NCBI RefSeq assembly: GCF_000763885.1
Contig: NZ_JRKO01000007.1
Location: forward strand, 1 to 64,000
Source of the DNA: Paracoccus versutus
GTDB taxonomy: Bacteria > Pseudomonadota > Alphaproteobacteria > Rhodobacterales > Rhodobacteraceae
DNA length: 64,000 nucleotides
Direction: 5' to 3'
Shown piece after piece: positions 46,850-55,992 of this stretch. How positions within the stretch are numbered: position 1 is the first letter of the stretch; each line of letters begins with the position of its first letter. The notes beneath the pieces are model-generated. The model was given only the letters and a program-made list of their open reading frames with translations. It was not told the DNA's origin and did no database searches. The position numbers and the translations under genes were made by a program.

Positions 46850-48682
46850 ATGGAAAGGAAGACCGAATACAACATCTGGTACTGGGTGGTGGCTTTCATA
46901 GCCGTGCTTTTCATCCAGAACCTGATCGCCGGCTGGCAATCCGTCGCGCCGATCAGCTACAGCCAGTTCGAGAAGTATCTCGCTGACGGGAAAATTTCCT
47001 CTGTCGCGGTCGGGGCAGACACTATCACAGGCACCTTCGCCGAACCGGTCGACGGCAAGAAGCAGTTTGTGACGACCGTAGTGAATCCCGCAATCCTGGA
47101 GCGGATAGACCGGTCAGGTATCGAGATCACTGGCGTTCCGCAAAACACTTTTCTCGGCACGCTGATTTCCTGGGTGGCGCCAGCGCTTGTCTTCTTCGGA
47201 ATCTGGATGCTGCTGTTCCGCAAGTTCGCCGACAAGCAGGGTTTTGGCGGCTTCATGCAGGTCGGCCGCAGCAAGGCCAAAGTTTACATGGAAAAGGAAA
47301 CCGGCGTCAGCTTCGCCGACGTGGCCGGTGTGGACGAGGCCAAGGCCGAGCTCGAGGAGGTCGTGGAGTTCCTCAGGAACCCCGCCGAATACGGAAAGCT
47401 GGGCGCACATATCCCCAAAGGCATATTGCTCGTCGGGCCGCCGGGAACCGGCAAGACGCTTCTGGCGCGCGCGGTGGCAGGCGAGGCCGGCGTGACCTTC
47501 TTTTCGATCTCGGGATCAGAGTTCGTCGAGATGTTCGTGGGCGTCGGTGCCGCACGGGTGCGCGACCTGTTCGAGCAGGCCCGGAAATCGGCCCCGGCAA
47601 TCATCTTCATCGACGAACTCGACGCTCTTGGGAGGGCGCGCTCCTCCGGCCAGATTGCCGGTGGCCATGATGAGCGTGAGCAGACGCTGAACCAGCTTCT
47701 GACCGAGCTCGACGGCTTCGACCCTGCAGTGGGCATCGTGCTCCTGGCCGCCACCAACCGACCCGAGATTCTCGACCCCGCGCTGCTGCGTGCGGGACGC
47801 TTCGACCGTCAGGTGCTGGTGGACCGGCCCGACAAGACGGGGCGTGTGCAGATCTTGAACGTGCACATGAAGAAAGTGACGCTCGCCCCAGACGTCGATG
47901 CCGAGAAGGTCGCAGCTCTTACTCCCGGCTTTTCCGGCGCGGATCTTGCCAATCTCGTCAACGAGGCAGCATTGCTCGCCACGCGCCGCAAGGCTGATGC
48001 GGTGACGATGGACGACTTCAACAATGCGTTGGAACGCATCATCGCCGGGTTGGAAAAGAAGAACCGCGTGCTCAATCCGCGCGAACGCGAGATCGTGGCG
48101 CACCACGAGATGGGGCACGCGCTGGTGGCGATGGCTCTGCCGGGGGTGGACCCGGTGCACAAGGTCTCGATCATACCGCGCGGGATTGGCGCGCTCGGCT
48201 ACACCATCCAGCGCCCGACCGAGGACCGCTTCCTGATGACGCGGGAGGAACTCGAAAACAAGATCGCAGTCCTGCTTGGCGGGCGCGCAGCAGAGAAGAT
48301 CATCTACGATCATGTCTCGACCGGGGCGGCGGACGATCTGGTCAAGGCGACCGACATCGCCCGCGCCATGGTCGCGCGGTACGGGATGGACGAAGAACTC
48401 GGGCATGTCAGCTACGACAGCGATCGGCCCGGCTTTCTCGGCACCGGCGACCAGTCGTCCTGGCTGAACCGCCGTTACAGCGACGCCACTGCCGAGCGGA
48501 TGGACGCGAAGGTGCGCGACATCGTGGATGGCGTGTTCAAGCGCACCCTCACCCTTCTTGAAACCAATCTGGATCTTCTCGAGCAATCGGCGCAGGATCT
48601 CCTGCAAAGAGAGACACTGGACGAGCCCGATCTTGTGGCAATTGGGGCCAAGTTGAAAAGAACGGAAGCGGTCGCTGCGTGA
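46850..48682 (+). CDS. ftsH: AAA+ membrane metalloprotease FtsH (island copy)
   Basis: A 610-residue protein. TM1 at about 7-25 ([19 protein letters not shown]), a periplasmic loop of ~70 residues, TM2 at about 103-123, Walker A GPPGTGKT at about 197, Walker [18 protein letters not shown], the second region of homology [20 protein letters not shown], zinc motif HEMGHALV at about 419, and the [19 protein letters not shown] block. It degrades damaged membrane and regulatory proteins. This is the accessory FtsH of tLST, distinct from the housekeeping copy, with no long acidic C-terminus. 64 bases before clpK. Confidence 0.97.
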   Translation: MERKTEYNIWYWVVAFIAVLFIQNLIAGWQSVAPISYSQFEKYLADGKISSVAVGADTITGTFAEPVDGKKQFVTTVVNPAILERIDRSGIEITGVPQNTFLGTLISWVAPALVFFGIWMLLFRKFADKQGFGGFMQVGRSKAKVYMEKETGVSFADVAGVDEAKAELEEVVEFLRNPAEYGKLGAHIPKGILLVGPPGTGKTLLARAVAGEAGVTFFSISGSEFVEMFVGVGAARVRDLFEQARKSAPAIIFIDELDALGRARSSGQIAGGHDEREQTLNQLLTELDGFDPAVGIVLLAATNRPEILDPALLRAGRFDRQVLVDRPDKTGRVQILNVHMKKVTLAPDVDAEKVAALTPGFSGADLANLVNEAALLATRRKADAVTMDDFNNALERIIAGLEKKNRVLNPREREIVAHHEMGHALVAMALPGVDPVHKVSIIPRGIGALGYTIQRPTEDRFLMTREELENKIAVLLGGRAAEKIIYDHVSTGAADDLVKATDIARAMVARYGMDEELGHVSYDSDRPGFLGTGDQSSWLNRRYSDATAERMDAKVRDIVDGVFKRTLTLLETNLDLLEQSAQDLLQRETLDEPDLVAIGAKLKRTEAVAA

Positions 48683-48746
48683 CACTGTCACTGGCGCAGA
48701 TGATCGGCGAACAACCCTGACTGGATAATGAAAACGGAGAAGACGA

Positions 48747-51653
48747 ATGGCAAACGGAGCTTGCGATATTTGCGGTCGCCCGGCGACGGCGCGCGTGCGC
48801 GCCTCGGTGAACGGCAGGGTTCAGAACATGGAGCTGTGCGATCAGCACTACAGCGAAATGGCGCGCCGGTCGGGGCGCAGCGCCTCGCCGCTTGAGTCCC
48901 TGTTCGGACGGCGTTCCCTTCTTGACGAATTCTTCGGCGAGAGCGGTTTCGGCAGCCTCTTTGGTGACAGTCCGCTGCGAGGCGGCACGCTCGGCTCTAT
49001 GGGTGATGGCGATGACGCTGTCGTCGACGCCACTGTCGGCGAGCGCGCGCCGCGGCGTGGATCGCGGCGCGGCGGCGGACGCACCATCGCCGACCGGCTG
49101 AGCGAACAGGGCAACAAGCTGCTGCAGGATGCAGCACAGAAGGCCGGGGAATTCGGGCGCAGCGAGGTCGATACCGAACATCTGCTTCTGGCATTGACCT
49201 CGTCTGACGTCGTCAAGACGATCCTGGAACAGTTCAAGGTCGATGTGGACGATCTGCGCCGCCAGATCGAGAAGGAAGCGAAGCGTGGAGACGCCAAGAC
49301 GGAAGGCGAAATCGGCGTAAGCCCTCGCCTGAAGGACGCGCTGAACCGGGCCTTCATCGCCTCGAACGAACTCGGCCATTCCTATGTCGGTCCCGAGCAC
49401 CTTCTGATCGGACTTGCCGAGGAAGGTGAAGGCCTGGCCGCGGCGATGCTGCGCAAGCTGGGGTTGACGCCGCAGGCGCTGCGTCAGCAGGTGACGAAGG
49501 TGGTCGGCAAGGGAGCCGAGGAAGGCCGCGTCGAGACTCCGTCGAACACCCCCGATCTCGACCAGTTCAGCCGTGACCTGACGAAGCTTGCCCGCGATGG
49601 CAAGCTCGATCCCGTCATCGGCCGCGCCCGCGAGATCGAGACGACGATCGAAGTGCTGGCCCGCCGGAAAAAGAACAACCCGGTGCTGATCGGCGAGCCC
49701 GGCGTGGGCAAGACCGCCATCGTCGAGGGACTTGCACAACGGATCGTCGCGGGCGAAGTGCCCGAGGCGCTGCGCGACAAGCGGCTGGTCGAGCTCAACA
49801 TCAACTCGATGGTGGCCGGGTCGAAGTATCGCGGCGAGTTCGAGGAGCGAGTCCAGAAGATCCTCAAGGAGATCACCGAGGAGAAGGACAGCCTGATCCT
49901 GTTCATCGACGAGATGCACACCATCGTCGGCGCCGGCCAGGGCGGTGGCGAAGGTGGTCTCGACATCGCCAACACCTTCAAGCCGGCGCTGGCGCGGGGC
50001 GAGCTGAACCTGATCGGCGCGACGACGCTCAACGAGTACCAGAAATACATCGAGAAGGACGCGGCGCTCGAGCGACGGTTCCAGCCGGTTTATGTGGACG
50101 AGCCCACGGTCGCACAGACGATCATGATTCTGCGCGGGCTGCGCGACACGCTCGAAAGCCACCACAAGGTGACGATCACCGATGAGGCGATCATCGCCGC
50201 CGCGGAGCTTTCGGATCGCTATATCACCGGTCGCTTCATGCCCGACAAGGCGATCGACCTGATCGACCAGGCCGCGGCGCGGGTGAAGATCTCGGCCACT
50301 GCGCGGCCCGTGGACGTGCAGGAACTCGAAGCCGAGGTCGCGCAGATCAAGCGCGAACAGGACTATGCCGCAGCCCGCAAGCAATTCGACCGAGCAGCAG
50401 AACTGAAGAAGGAGCTGGAGCAGAAGCAGAAGGAGCTGGACGAGCTTCTGGAGATCTGGAAGCGCGATCAGGCTTCGGCGACCGCCGAGGTGCGCGCCGA
50501 TCACGTCGCGCAGATCGTCTCCAAGATCACCGGCGTTCCGGTCACGGACCTGACCACCGAGGAGAAGGACAAGCTCCTCAAGCTCGAGGAGAAGCTGCAC
50601 GAGCGCGTCATCGGCCAGGAAGAAGCGATCCGCGCCGTGGCCGATGCGGTGCGGCTGGCGCGTGCGGGTCTGCGCGATGGTTCCGGTCCGACTGCGACCT
50701 TCCTGTTTCTCGGGCCAACCGGGGTTGGCAAGACGGAACTGGCCAAGACGCTCGCGGAGGTGATCTTTGGCGACCAGGATGCGCTGATCCGTATCGACAT
50801 GTCGGAGTATGGCGAGCGCCACTCGGTTGCCCGGTTGGTTGGCGCACCTCCGGGCTACGTCGGATACGACGAAGGCGGGCAGCTGACGGAGAAGGTGCGC
50901 CGTCGGCCCTACTCGGTCGTGCTCCTCGACGAGATCGAAAAGGCGCATCCCGATGTCTACAACATCCTGCTTCAGGTGTTCGACGATGGCCGCCTGACAG
51001 ATGGCAAGGGCCGCGTGGTGGACTTCACTAACACCATCATCATCGCCACCTCGAACCTCGGTTCGGACATCATCCAGCGCAACCTCACGAAACGCGGCAG
51101 CAGTGAGTTCGACGAGGCCAAGCAGAAATCCGAACTGATGGAGGTGTTGCGCGGTCATTTCCGGCCAGAGTTCATCAACCGGATCGACGAGATCATCGTC
51201 TTCCACTCGCTGAACCAGTCGGAAATCCGCCAGATCGTGGGGTTGCAGCTGAACCGGGTGAAACGGACCGCCCTCGGCCAGGGCGTCGAGCTCGAGTTCG
51301 ACGTGAGCGTCGTGGATCACTTCGGCGCGGTCGGCTTCCGCCCCGAATTCGGCGCCCGCGAGCTGCGCCGGCTGATCCGGTCGGAGCTGGAGACCGAGTT
51401 GGCTCGCGAGATGCTCTCCGGGCGGATCGAGGATGGTGACAAGGTCCGCGTCGCCTGGTCGGCGGACGAGCAGAAGGTCGTGTTCGAAAAGATCGCAAAG
51501 GACACCGGTGACGACAGCCCGGACGATCAGGCCAAGGCCGGGATCGACGAGTCCGGCAAAGTTGCCCAAGAAAAGGCGCACGCTCCGACGCCCGACGTCC
51601 CGGCCGAGGCCAAGGATGAGGTGCAGTCCAAGGACGACAAATCCGCCGGGTGA
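48747..51653 (+). CDS. clpK: Heat-resistance disaggregase ClpK
   Basis: A 968-residue Clp ATPase of the ClpK type. The N-terminus has the ClpK-specific zinc-finger-like CDICG and LCDQHY pairs (C6, C9, C30, H33), then an Arg/Gly linker, Clp_N repeats ([32 protein letters not shown]), AAA1 with GEPGVGKT at about 314 and [15 protein letters not shown], a coiled middle region ([20 protein letters not shown]), AAA2 with [10 protein letters not shown] at about 655, and a basic/acidic tail. ClpK confers thermotolerance in Klebsiella and E. coli. Downstream the hairpin at 51672 and the fusion gene follow. Confidence 0.96.
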   Translation: MANGACDICGRPATARVRASVNGRVQNMELCDQHYSEMARRSGRSASPLESLFGRRSLLDEFFGESGFGSLFGDSPLRGGTLGSMGDGDDAVVDATVGERAPRRGSRRGGGRTIADRLSEQGNKLLQDAAQKAGEFGRSEVDTEHLLLALTSSDVVKTILEQFKVDVDDLRRQIEKEAKRGDAKTEGEIGVSPRLKDALNRAFIASNELGHSYVGPEHLLIGLAEEGEGLAAAMLRKLGLTPQALRQQVTKVVGKGAEEGRVETPSNTPDLDQFSRDLTKLARDGKLDPVIGRAREIETTIEVLARRKKNNPVLIGEPGVGKTAIVEGLAQRIVAGEVPEALRDKRLVELNINSMVAGSKYRGEFEERVQKILKEITEEKDSLILFIDEMHTIVGAGQGGGEGGLDIANTFKPALARGELNLIGATTLNEYQKYIEKDAALERRFQPVYVDEPTVAQTIMILRGLRDTLESHHKVTITDEAIIAAAELSDRYITGRFMPDKAIDLIDQAAARVKISATARPVDVQELEAEVAQIKREQDYAAARKQFDRAAELKKELEQKQKELDELLEIWKRDQASATAEVRADHVAQIVSKITGVPVTDLTTEEKDKLLKLEEKLHERVIGQEEAIRAVADAVRLARAGLRDGSGPTATFLFLGPTGVGKTELAKTLAEVIFGDQDALIRIDMSEYGERHSVARLVGAPPGYVGYDEGGQLTEKVRRRPYSVVLLDEIEKAHPDVYNILLQVFDDGRLTDGKGRVVDFTNTIIIATSNLGSDIIQRNLTKRGSSEFDEAKQKSELMEVLRGHFRPEFINRIDEIIVFHSLNQSEIRQIVGLQLNRVKRTALGQGVELEFDVSVVDHFGAVGFRPEFGARELRRLIRSELETELAREMLSGRIEDGDKVRVAWSADEQKVVFEKIAKDTGDDSPDDQAKAGIDESGKVAQEKAHAPTPDVPAEAKDEVQSKDDKSAG

Positions 51654-51671
51654 CTTTGCGAAGGACTGGCC

Positions 51672-51693
51672 CGGCGCGATGACGGTCGCGCCG
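51672..51693 (+). terminator. Hairpin between clpK and the HPF-sigma gene
   Basis: An 8-base perfect stem (CGGCGCGA at 51672-51679, complement at 51686-51693) with a 6-base loop, followed by CCCATTTCG, not a T run. It could attenuate or stabilise the clpK message rather than end it; spacing to the next ATG is 38 bases. Confidence 0.35.
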
Positions 51694-51731
51694 GCCCATT
51701 TCGTCGGAGGGTTGCAGGAAGGATCCGCGGC

Positions 51732-52874
51732 ATGGAAGTCATAAGAGCGTTTCGCAATCTCGACCGGCACGGCCAACAGCGCGCGCCTGAGGTCATCGAG
51801 GAAGAGGTGCGGCAACTTGAACCGCATCTTGGACGCTTCCGCGAGGAACTCGTCCGGCTCGAGGTCGTCGCCTCGCAGACGAAGGGCAAGACGCGCATCC
51901 AGGTCAGCCTGCGCCTGCAACTGCCCTCGGGAATGATCGCGGCGCAGGAAGAGGGGTTCGAGATCGAGCCTGCCCTGCGCAAGGCCTTTGCCGATCTGCG
52001 CCACCGGGTCGATCGGCATGTGGCGCGCCTCAAGCACGAGCCTGAGTACAAGCGTCCCGCCCGCCGGCGCCGGATCGGCGCCCCGCTGGCGCCCGCGCGG
52101 GATGCGGCGGAAGCGGAACGGCGTCAGCTCTTCTTCGACCTGATCGAGGATCATCTCGATACGGTCTACGACACCGTCAGGCGTGAGTTGACCTATCTCG
52201 AATGCAGTGGATCTGTGCCGGCTGGTTACCTGAGCGTTGGCGATATCGTCGATGCGACGATCCTCAAGGGGCTGGCCCGCTTCGAGGATCGGCCTTCGGA
52301 GTTTTCCGTCGGCGACTGGCTGAAACGGCTGGCTTTTGAGACCATCGAGGAAGAATCCCGCGCCGCCCGCCGCGCCGTGCCTGAGGATGCCGCCTCCATC
52401 GAGGCGGAACCCGAGGCCCCGGCGGAGGATCCGACCGAGGCCGATCAGGCGATGATCGAGTTCTACCAGCCCGACGAAGTGCTGATGCTGGAGGACCTCA
52501 TCGCCGACGACGGCGGCACAGACCCCGAGACCGAAGTGGATCGTCATAAGATCGCCATGGCACTGCACCGGGCTATCGCAGATCTTGCTCCGGTCGAGCG
52601 CCGCGTCCTGTATCGGATGTACCTGGAAGACGCCACGATCGCGGAGACGGCAGACCTTTTCGGCCTGACCGAGACAGAGGTCGCCGAGATCGCAGAAAAT
52701 GCGGGCGCGACACTACGCGCGAGGCTTGCCGAAGCCGGGTCGGTCAGAGATCCATCAGGCCGCGCGCCCATCGAACGGGAAATCGCTCACACGCAGCGTC
52801 TGCCTCAGCCGATCGAGGATCGCCGCCGCTTGGCCGCCGCCCTAACCGGCGAGGAGGCCGGCTCCGACACCTGA
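51732..52874 (+). CDS. Fusion of an HPF/RaiA-like ribosome-binding domain with sigma-factor-like domains
   Basis: A 380-residue protein. Residues ~1-115 match hibernation-promoting factor folds: EVRQLEPHLGRFREELVRLE, KGKTRIQVSLRLQLPSGMIA, then EIEPALRKAFADLRHRVDRH and a basic KRPARRRR edge. Residues ~125-215 contain a sigma region 2-like helical block (FDLIEDHLDTVYDTVRREL, VDATILKGLARF). Residues ~270-345 are a region 4-like helix-turn-helix (IAMALHRAIADLAPVERRVL, DATIAETADLFGLTETEVAE). No family with this order is known to me. It lies in the clpK operon before hdeD. Possible roles: stalling ribosomes and redirecting transcription during stress. That is inference. Confidence 0.75.
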   Translation: MEVIRAFRNLDRHGQQRAPEVIEEEVRQLEPHLGRFREELVRLEVVASQTKGKTRIQVSLRLQLPSGMIAAQEEGFEIEPALRKAFADLRHRVDRHVARLKHEPEYKRPARRRRIGAPLAPARDAAEAERRQLFFDLIEDHLDTVYDTVRRELTYLECSGSVPAGYLSVGDIVDATILKGLARFEDRPSEFSVGDWLKRLAFETIEEESRAARRAVPEDAASIEAEPEAPAEDPTEADQAMIEFYQPDEVLMLEDLIADDGGTDPETEVDRHKIAMALHRAIADLAPVERRVLYRMYLEDATIAETADLFGLTETEVAEIAENAGATLRARLAEAGSVRDPSGRAPIEREIAHTQRLPQPIEDRRRLAAALTGEEAGSDT

Positions 52875-52900
52875 CATGGAACTGAATAGGAGATCGACCA

Positions 52901-53548
52901 ATGACCACAGCCTCTGAAAACCCGACCGACAAGATGCAGGACATGCTGTGCAGCCTGTCCCGGAATTGGTGGGCATTCGTGTTACGCGGCGTGCTCGCAT
53001 TGATCATCGCAGTGCTAGCCTTCGTCATGCCCGCGGAAGCGCTTCTGGCGCTCACGCTGGTCTTCGGCGCGTTCGCCTTTGCCGACGGCGTGTTCGGCCT
53101 CGTCGCCGCGATACGTAACATCCGCAAGGGCGAACGCTGGGGCTGGCTGATGTTCAGCGGCATTCTGGGCATCGCCACGGGCGTCGTCGTGGTTGTCTCG
53201 CCTTTTGTCGCGACGCTTGTGCTTGCGACATTCCTCTGGGCCAGCATCGCATTCTGGTCCGTGTTCTCGGGTGCCCTCGAGATCGCGGCAGCGATCCGCC
53301 TGCGAAAGGAAATCAACGGCGAAATCTGGCTGATCCTGAGCGGCCTTCTCTCGGTCGTTCTCGGTGTCGTCGTGACCTGGATGCTGCTGACGCGCCCGGT
53401 CGAAAGCTTCCTCGCGCTCGGCTGGCTGATCGGCTTCTACGCCGCGGTCTTCGGGGTGATGATGATCCTCCTCGGGCTACGGCTTCGCAAGGCGGATCGT
53501 TCGGACGGTGCGGCTTTCGATAACGCTCCCCCAACGGCAAAGGCGTGA
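52901..53548 (+). CDS. hdeD: HdeD family membrane protein (DUF308)
   Basis: A 215-residue protein with six hydrophobic helices. Start SLSRNWWAFVLRGVLALIIA and repeated G-rich helix pairs (LTLVFGAFAFADGVFGLV; GRLMFSGILGIATG-like; LSGLLSVVLGVVVTW) are the DUF308 pattern. HdeD protects against acid in E. coli and is a standard tLST gene. The stop overlaps the next small gene (GTGA). Confidence 0.94.
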   Translation: MTTASENPTDKMQDMLCSLSRNWWAFVLRGVLALIIAVLAFVMPAEALLALTLVFGAFAFADGVFGLVAAIRNIRKGERWGWLMFSGILGIATGVVVVVSPFVATLVLATFLWASIAFWSVFSGALEIAAAIRLRKEINGEIWLILSGLLSVVLGVVVTWMLLTRPVESFLALGWLIGFYAAVFGVMMILLGLRLRKADRSDGAAFDNAPPTAKA

Positions 53549-53760
53549 GGTGCCCTGTGGTGGATGACTGGCGACTTGCCGGCGAGGAGCACGATTTCAC
53601 CCGATGGGACGAAACGATCTTCGACCGTTGCCTGAGCACCGGCTTCAATCCGTTCGGCAGCGGTCCGACGCCAATCTTCCTGCGGCACCGGGACGCAGTG
53701 GCGCCGGACGCCGATGCAAAGCCGTGCAAGCCATCTGACACCGAAAATGCGAGGTGCTGA
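53545..53760 (+). CDS. Small unknown gene coupled to hdeD
   Basis: A 71-residue frame, GTG start overlapping the hdeD stop by 4 bases and a TGATG overlap with the next gene. MRCPVVDDWRLAGEEHDFTR and WDETIFDRCLSTGFNPFGSG have no known motif; three Cys are present. The tight coupling on both sides suggests real translation rather than a chance frame. Confidence 0.5.
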   Translation: MRCPVVDDWRLAGEEHDFTRWDETIFDRCLSTGFNPFGSGPTPIFLRHRDAVAPDADAKPCKPSDTENARC

Positions 53761-54380
53761 TGTCGAACCGCCTGCCTGACTTGGCATTTGCTGCTGCGGC
53801 CGCTGCCTTGGGCATCGGCATCGTTTTCGTTTTTCGTTCGATGTATCTTGCCGAAGACATACTGCCTTTCGCGCAGGAGATGACTCTCATCTTCCTCGGC
53901 GCTGTCGTGACGATCATTCTGACCGCGGCGCTTCTCAATCGCCAGACCGATCTCGAGCTTCGCAAGGAAGGAAGGGTCATCATCCTCCAGCAGCAATGCG
54001 ACATTTACATGGCCTGTATCGAGAAGGTCGCAGAGATCGTGGAAACCGCAAGGCACGATGCGAAGCTGATCGATGACCTGCGTGTTCTCAGCCACAAGCT
54101 GGCTGTGGTCGCGAGTGCAGGGGTCGTGTCCAGCTTCGAGCAGGTACTGGAGAGCTTGCAGTCCGGTTTTGCTGACGGCACGCTCTCGGACGGGGACGGA
54201 GAGGGCGTGATGAATGCCGTCGCCGATCTCACGATAGCGATGCGGTCGGACGTCCTGCACGCTGCTGCCTTTCCTTCGCAGAACACCGAACGCGCCGTTC
54301 GCCTGAATTCGAGGCGAATGGAAAAACTCGGCGATCTCGAACGTCACCTTCTCGTATCCACCGACTCCCGGGAGAACTGA
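53760..54380 (+). CDS. Membrane protein of unknown function in the stress island
   Basis: A 206-residue protein. Two N-terminal TM helices (LAFAAAAAALGIGIVFVFRS and MTLIFLGAVVTIILTAALLN) are followed by a helical cytoplasmic domain (ELRKEGRVIILQQQCDIYMA, IDDLRVLSHKLAVVASAGVV). ATG 53760 overlaps the previous stop; GAGG lies upstream. It is unlike YfdX or PsiE. It occupies the place where tLSTs carry their small orf11-type genes. Confidence 0.8.
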   Translation: MSNRLPDLAFAAAAAALGIGIVFVFRSMYLAEDILPFAQEMTLIFLGAVVTIILTAALLNRQTDLELRKEGRVIILQQQCDIYMACIEKVAEIVETARHDAKLIDDLRVLSHKLAVVASAGVVSSFEQVLESLQSGFADGTLSDGDGEGVMNAVADLTIAMRSDVLHAAAFPSQNTERAVRLNSRRMEKLGDLERHLLVSTDSREN

Positions 54381-54381
54381 T

Positions 54382-54942
54382 ATGCGCGGCCATAATCGCC
54401 CACCATTCCCGCCGAAAATTCCCGGAACCGATCTGCCATCCTGGGACGTGCCGACGGCAATCATCTACCGTCCTGCCCGTTCCGCGATGACATCGGCGCC
54501 TCGGCCCAACTACTGGGTCCTCGAGTTCGAGCCGTCCCGGCCGCCGCAGATCGAGCCGCTGATGGGATACACGTCCAGCGGCGATCCCTATCGTCCGATC
54601 CGGCTGAAGTTTCCGGATCGCGACAGCGCCGTGGACTTCGCAGAGAGGCAGGACTGGCATTATGTCGTGCGCGAGGACGCTGGGGGAGCCCGGATGGCGA
54701 ACCCTTGGGCGGGTGAGACGCGCCACCGGCTGCACAGGGGCGTCGATGCCCCGGGAGCCTTCCGGGTCGCGTTCCGCCCCGATCGCCGCCTCTCAAGAGG
54801 CGTCCAGCATGAGAGCACGGCCGACCCGTCTACCAGCGACAGGGAGAGTTTCGATCCGGTCCTCGAAGCCTCGCTCGAATCCTTCCCCGCCTCTGATCCT
54901 CCGGCGTGGACGGGTGTGACAATTGCAAGAAAGACGACGTGA
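54382..54942 (+). CDS. NDUFS4-like (ETC complex I 21-kDa-type) protein
   Basis: A 186-residue soluble protein. Core: AIIYRPARSAMTSAPRPNYW, VLEFEPSRPPQIEPLMGYTS, RPIRLKFPDRDSAVDFAERQ and DWHYVV, the beta-rich pattern of NADH-dehydrogenase Fe-S protein 4. A flexible tail ends in SFDPVLEASLESFPASDPPA, a short motif repeated in several stress-island proteins. Its ATG follows the previous stop by one base. Complex I subunits in such islands are unexpected; it may bind the iron-sulfur region of damaged complex I. That is inference. Confidence 0.75.
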   Translation: MRGHNRPPFPPKIPGTDLPSWDVPTAIIYRPARSAMTSAPRPNYWVLEFEPSRPPQIEPLMGYTSSGDPYRPIRLKFPDRDSAVDFAERQDWHYVVREDAGGARMANPWAGETRHRLHRGVDAPGAFRVAFRPDRRLSRGVQHESTADPSTSDRESFDPVLEASLESFPASDPPAWTGVTIARKTT

Positions 54943-54970
54943 TGACGGCCAGCTGCATGCGCTCGGGGAA

Positions 54971-55460
54971 ATGAGATGTTTCCATGGGCCGATTCCGTTG
55001 CTCGCAGATACCCCCCCCGTGGCCGTCTGGTCAGTCGTCGGGATCAGCCTTCTCGCTTTCCTCTACCAGAGCGGCCTGCCGCCGCGTGCGCTCAACCGGT
55101 TCCTGTTCGACTTCGCGCTGGTGCCGTCGCGCGTCTTCGGTCAGCTCCGTCTCATCGCCCCGTCCGATTGGACGCCGTTCCTGACAAACATCTTCCTGCA
55201 CGGGGGGCTGGCTGCATCTCATCTTGAACATGTGGACGCTCTGGATCTTCGGCCCCGCCGTCGAAGATCGGCTCGGACCGGGTAGATTCACACTGTTCTA
55301 TCTGTTCTGTGGTGTGGCGGCCGGACTGGCTCACGCGCTGGCGAACCCCCACTCAGTCGTTCCCGCGCTTGGCGCATCGGGGGCCATCGCGGGCGTGATC
55401 GGTTGCTACCTACCCGCACCGCGGCAACGAGAGGCCCGCCGCGCCATATCCACGCGCTGA
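54971..55460 (+). pseudogene. Rhomboid intramembrane protease, frameshifted and shortened
   Basis: Starts MRCFHGPIPLLADTPPVAVW, then ISLLAFLYQSGLPPRALNRF and FLTNIFLHGG. At 55201-55206 there are six G; with five the frame continues as GWLHLILNMWTLWIFGPAVE and DRLGPGRFTLFYLFCGVAAG. The GASGAIAGVIG motif with the catalytic serine follows, but the frame ends soon after; the last helices with the catalytic histidine are missing. So it is probably inactive even if the homopolymer is a sequencing or slippage effect. Confidence 0.8.
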
Positions 55461-55512
55461 ACGCTTGCATCAGCCGGCCGCCAAGACCGGCTCGTCAACG
55501 AAAGGATACAGG

Positions 55513-55935
55513 ATGCCCACGGTCGCTTGCCCGCAGTGCAATTCCACCAACAGAGTGCCGCAAGTGCGCCTGACCGACAATCCCAATTGCGGACGCTGCG
55601 GCGCGCCTCTCTTTCAAGGCAGGCCCGTCACGCTTACAGCGGCTAATTTTGACCGTCATGCGAATGCCGAACTGCCCTTGCTCGTCGATTTCTGGGCCGA
55701 GTGGTGCGGGCCATGCAAGATGATGGCGCCCCAGTTCGAGGCGGCGGCGCGCTCGCTCGAACCCCATGTCCGCCTGGGCAAGCTCGACACCGAGGCCGAA
55801 CAGCAGATTGCCGGCCGCTACGGGATCCGCGGCATTCCCACCATGATCCTGTTCAGTAGCGGGAAGGAAATTGCGAGAACGAGCGGAGCAATGCCTGCCG
55901 CGCAGATAGCGCAGTGGGCGCGGTCGCACGTCTAG
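55513..55935 (+). CDS. trxC: Zinc-finger thioredoxin (TrxC type)
   Basis: A 140-residue Trx2-like thioredoxin. N-terminal ribbon CPQC at 6-9 and CGRC at 26-29, then the thioredoxin fold with WCGPC at 64-68 and the cis-proline loop GIRGIPTMILF. It reduces disulfides and is linked to oxidative stress. A standard tLST member. The ATG at 55513 has AGGATAC-type spacing; an earlier frame is not needed. Confidence 0.94.
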   Translation: MPTVACPQCNSTNRVPQVRLTDNPNCGRCGAPLFQGRPVTLTAANFDRHANAELPLLVDFWAEWCGPCKMMAPQFEAAARSLEPHVRLGKLDTEAEQQIAGRYGIRGIPTMILFSSGKEIARTSGAMPAAQIAQWARSHV

Positions 55936-55992
55936 AGTTTACAGGTATTGGCCTTACCTGCGCCATGCCATCAGGAGAAGAAGGAGAAGAAC

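Noticed and set aside
48549-52568. A 1339-codon open frame on the minus strand
   Set aside because: It is the antisense of clpK and the HPF-sigma gene; both sense genes have clear family motifs and the antisense residues (Gln/Asp/Leu-rich) match nothing.
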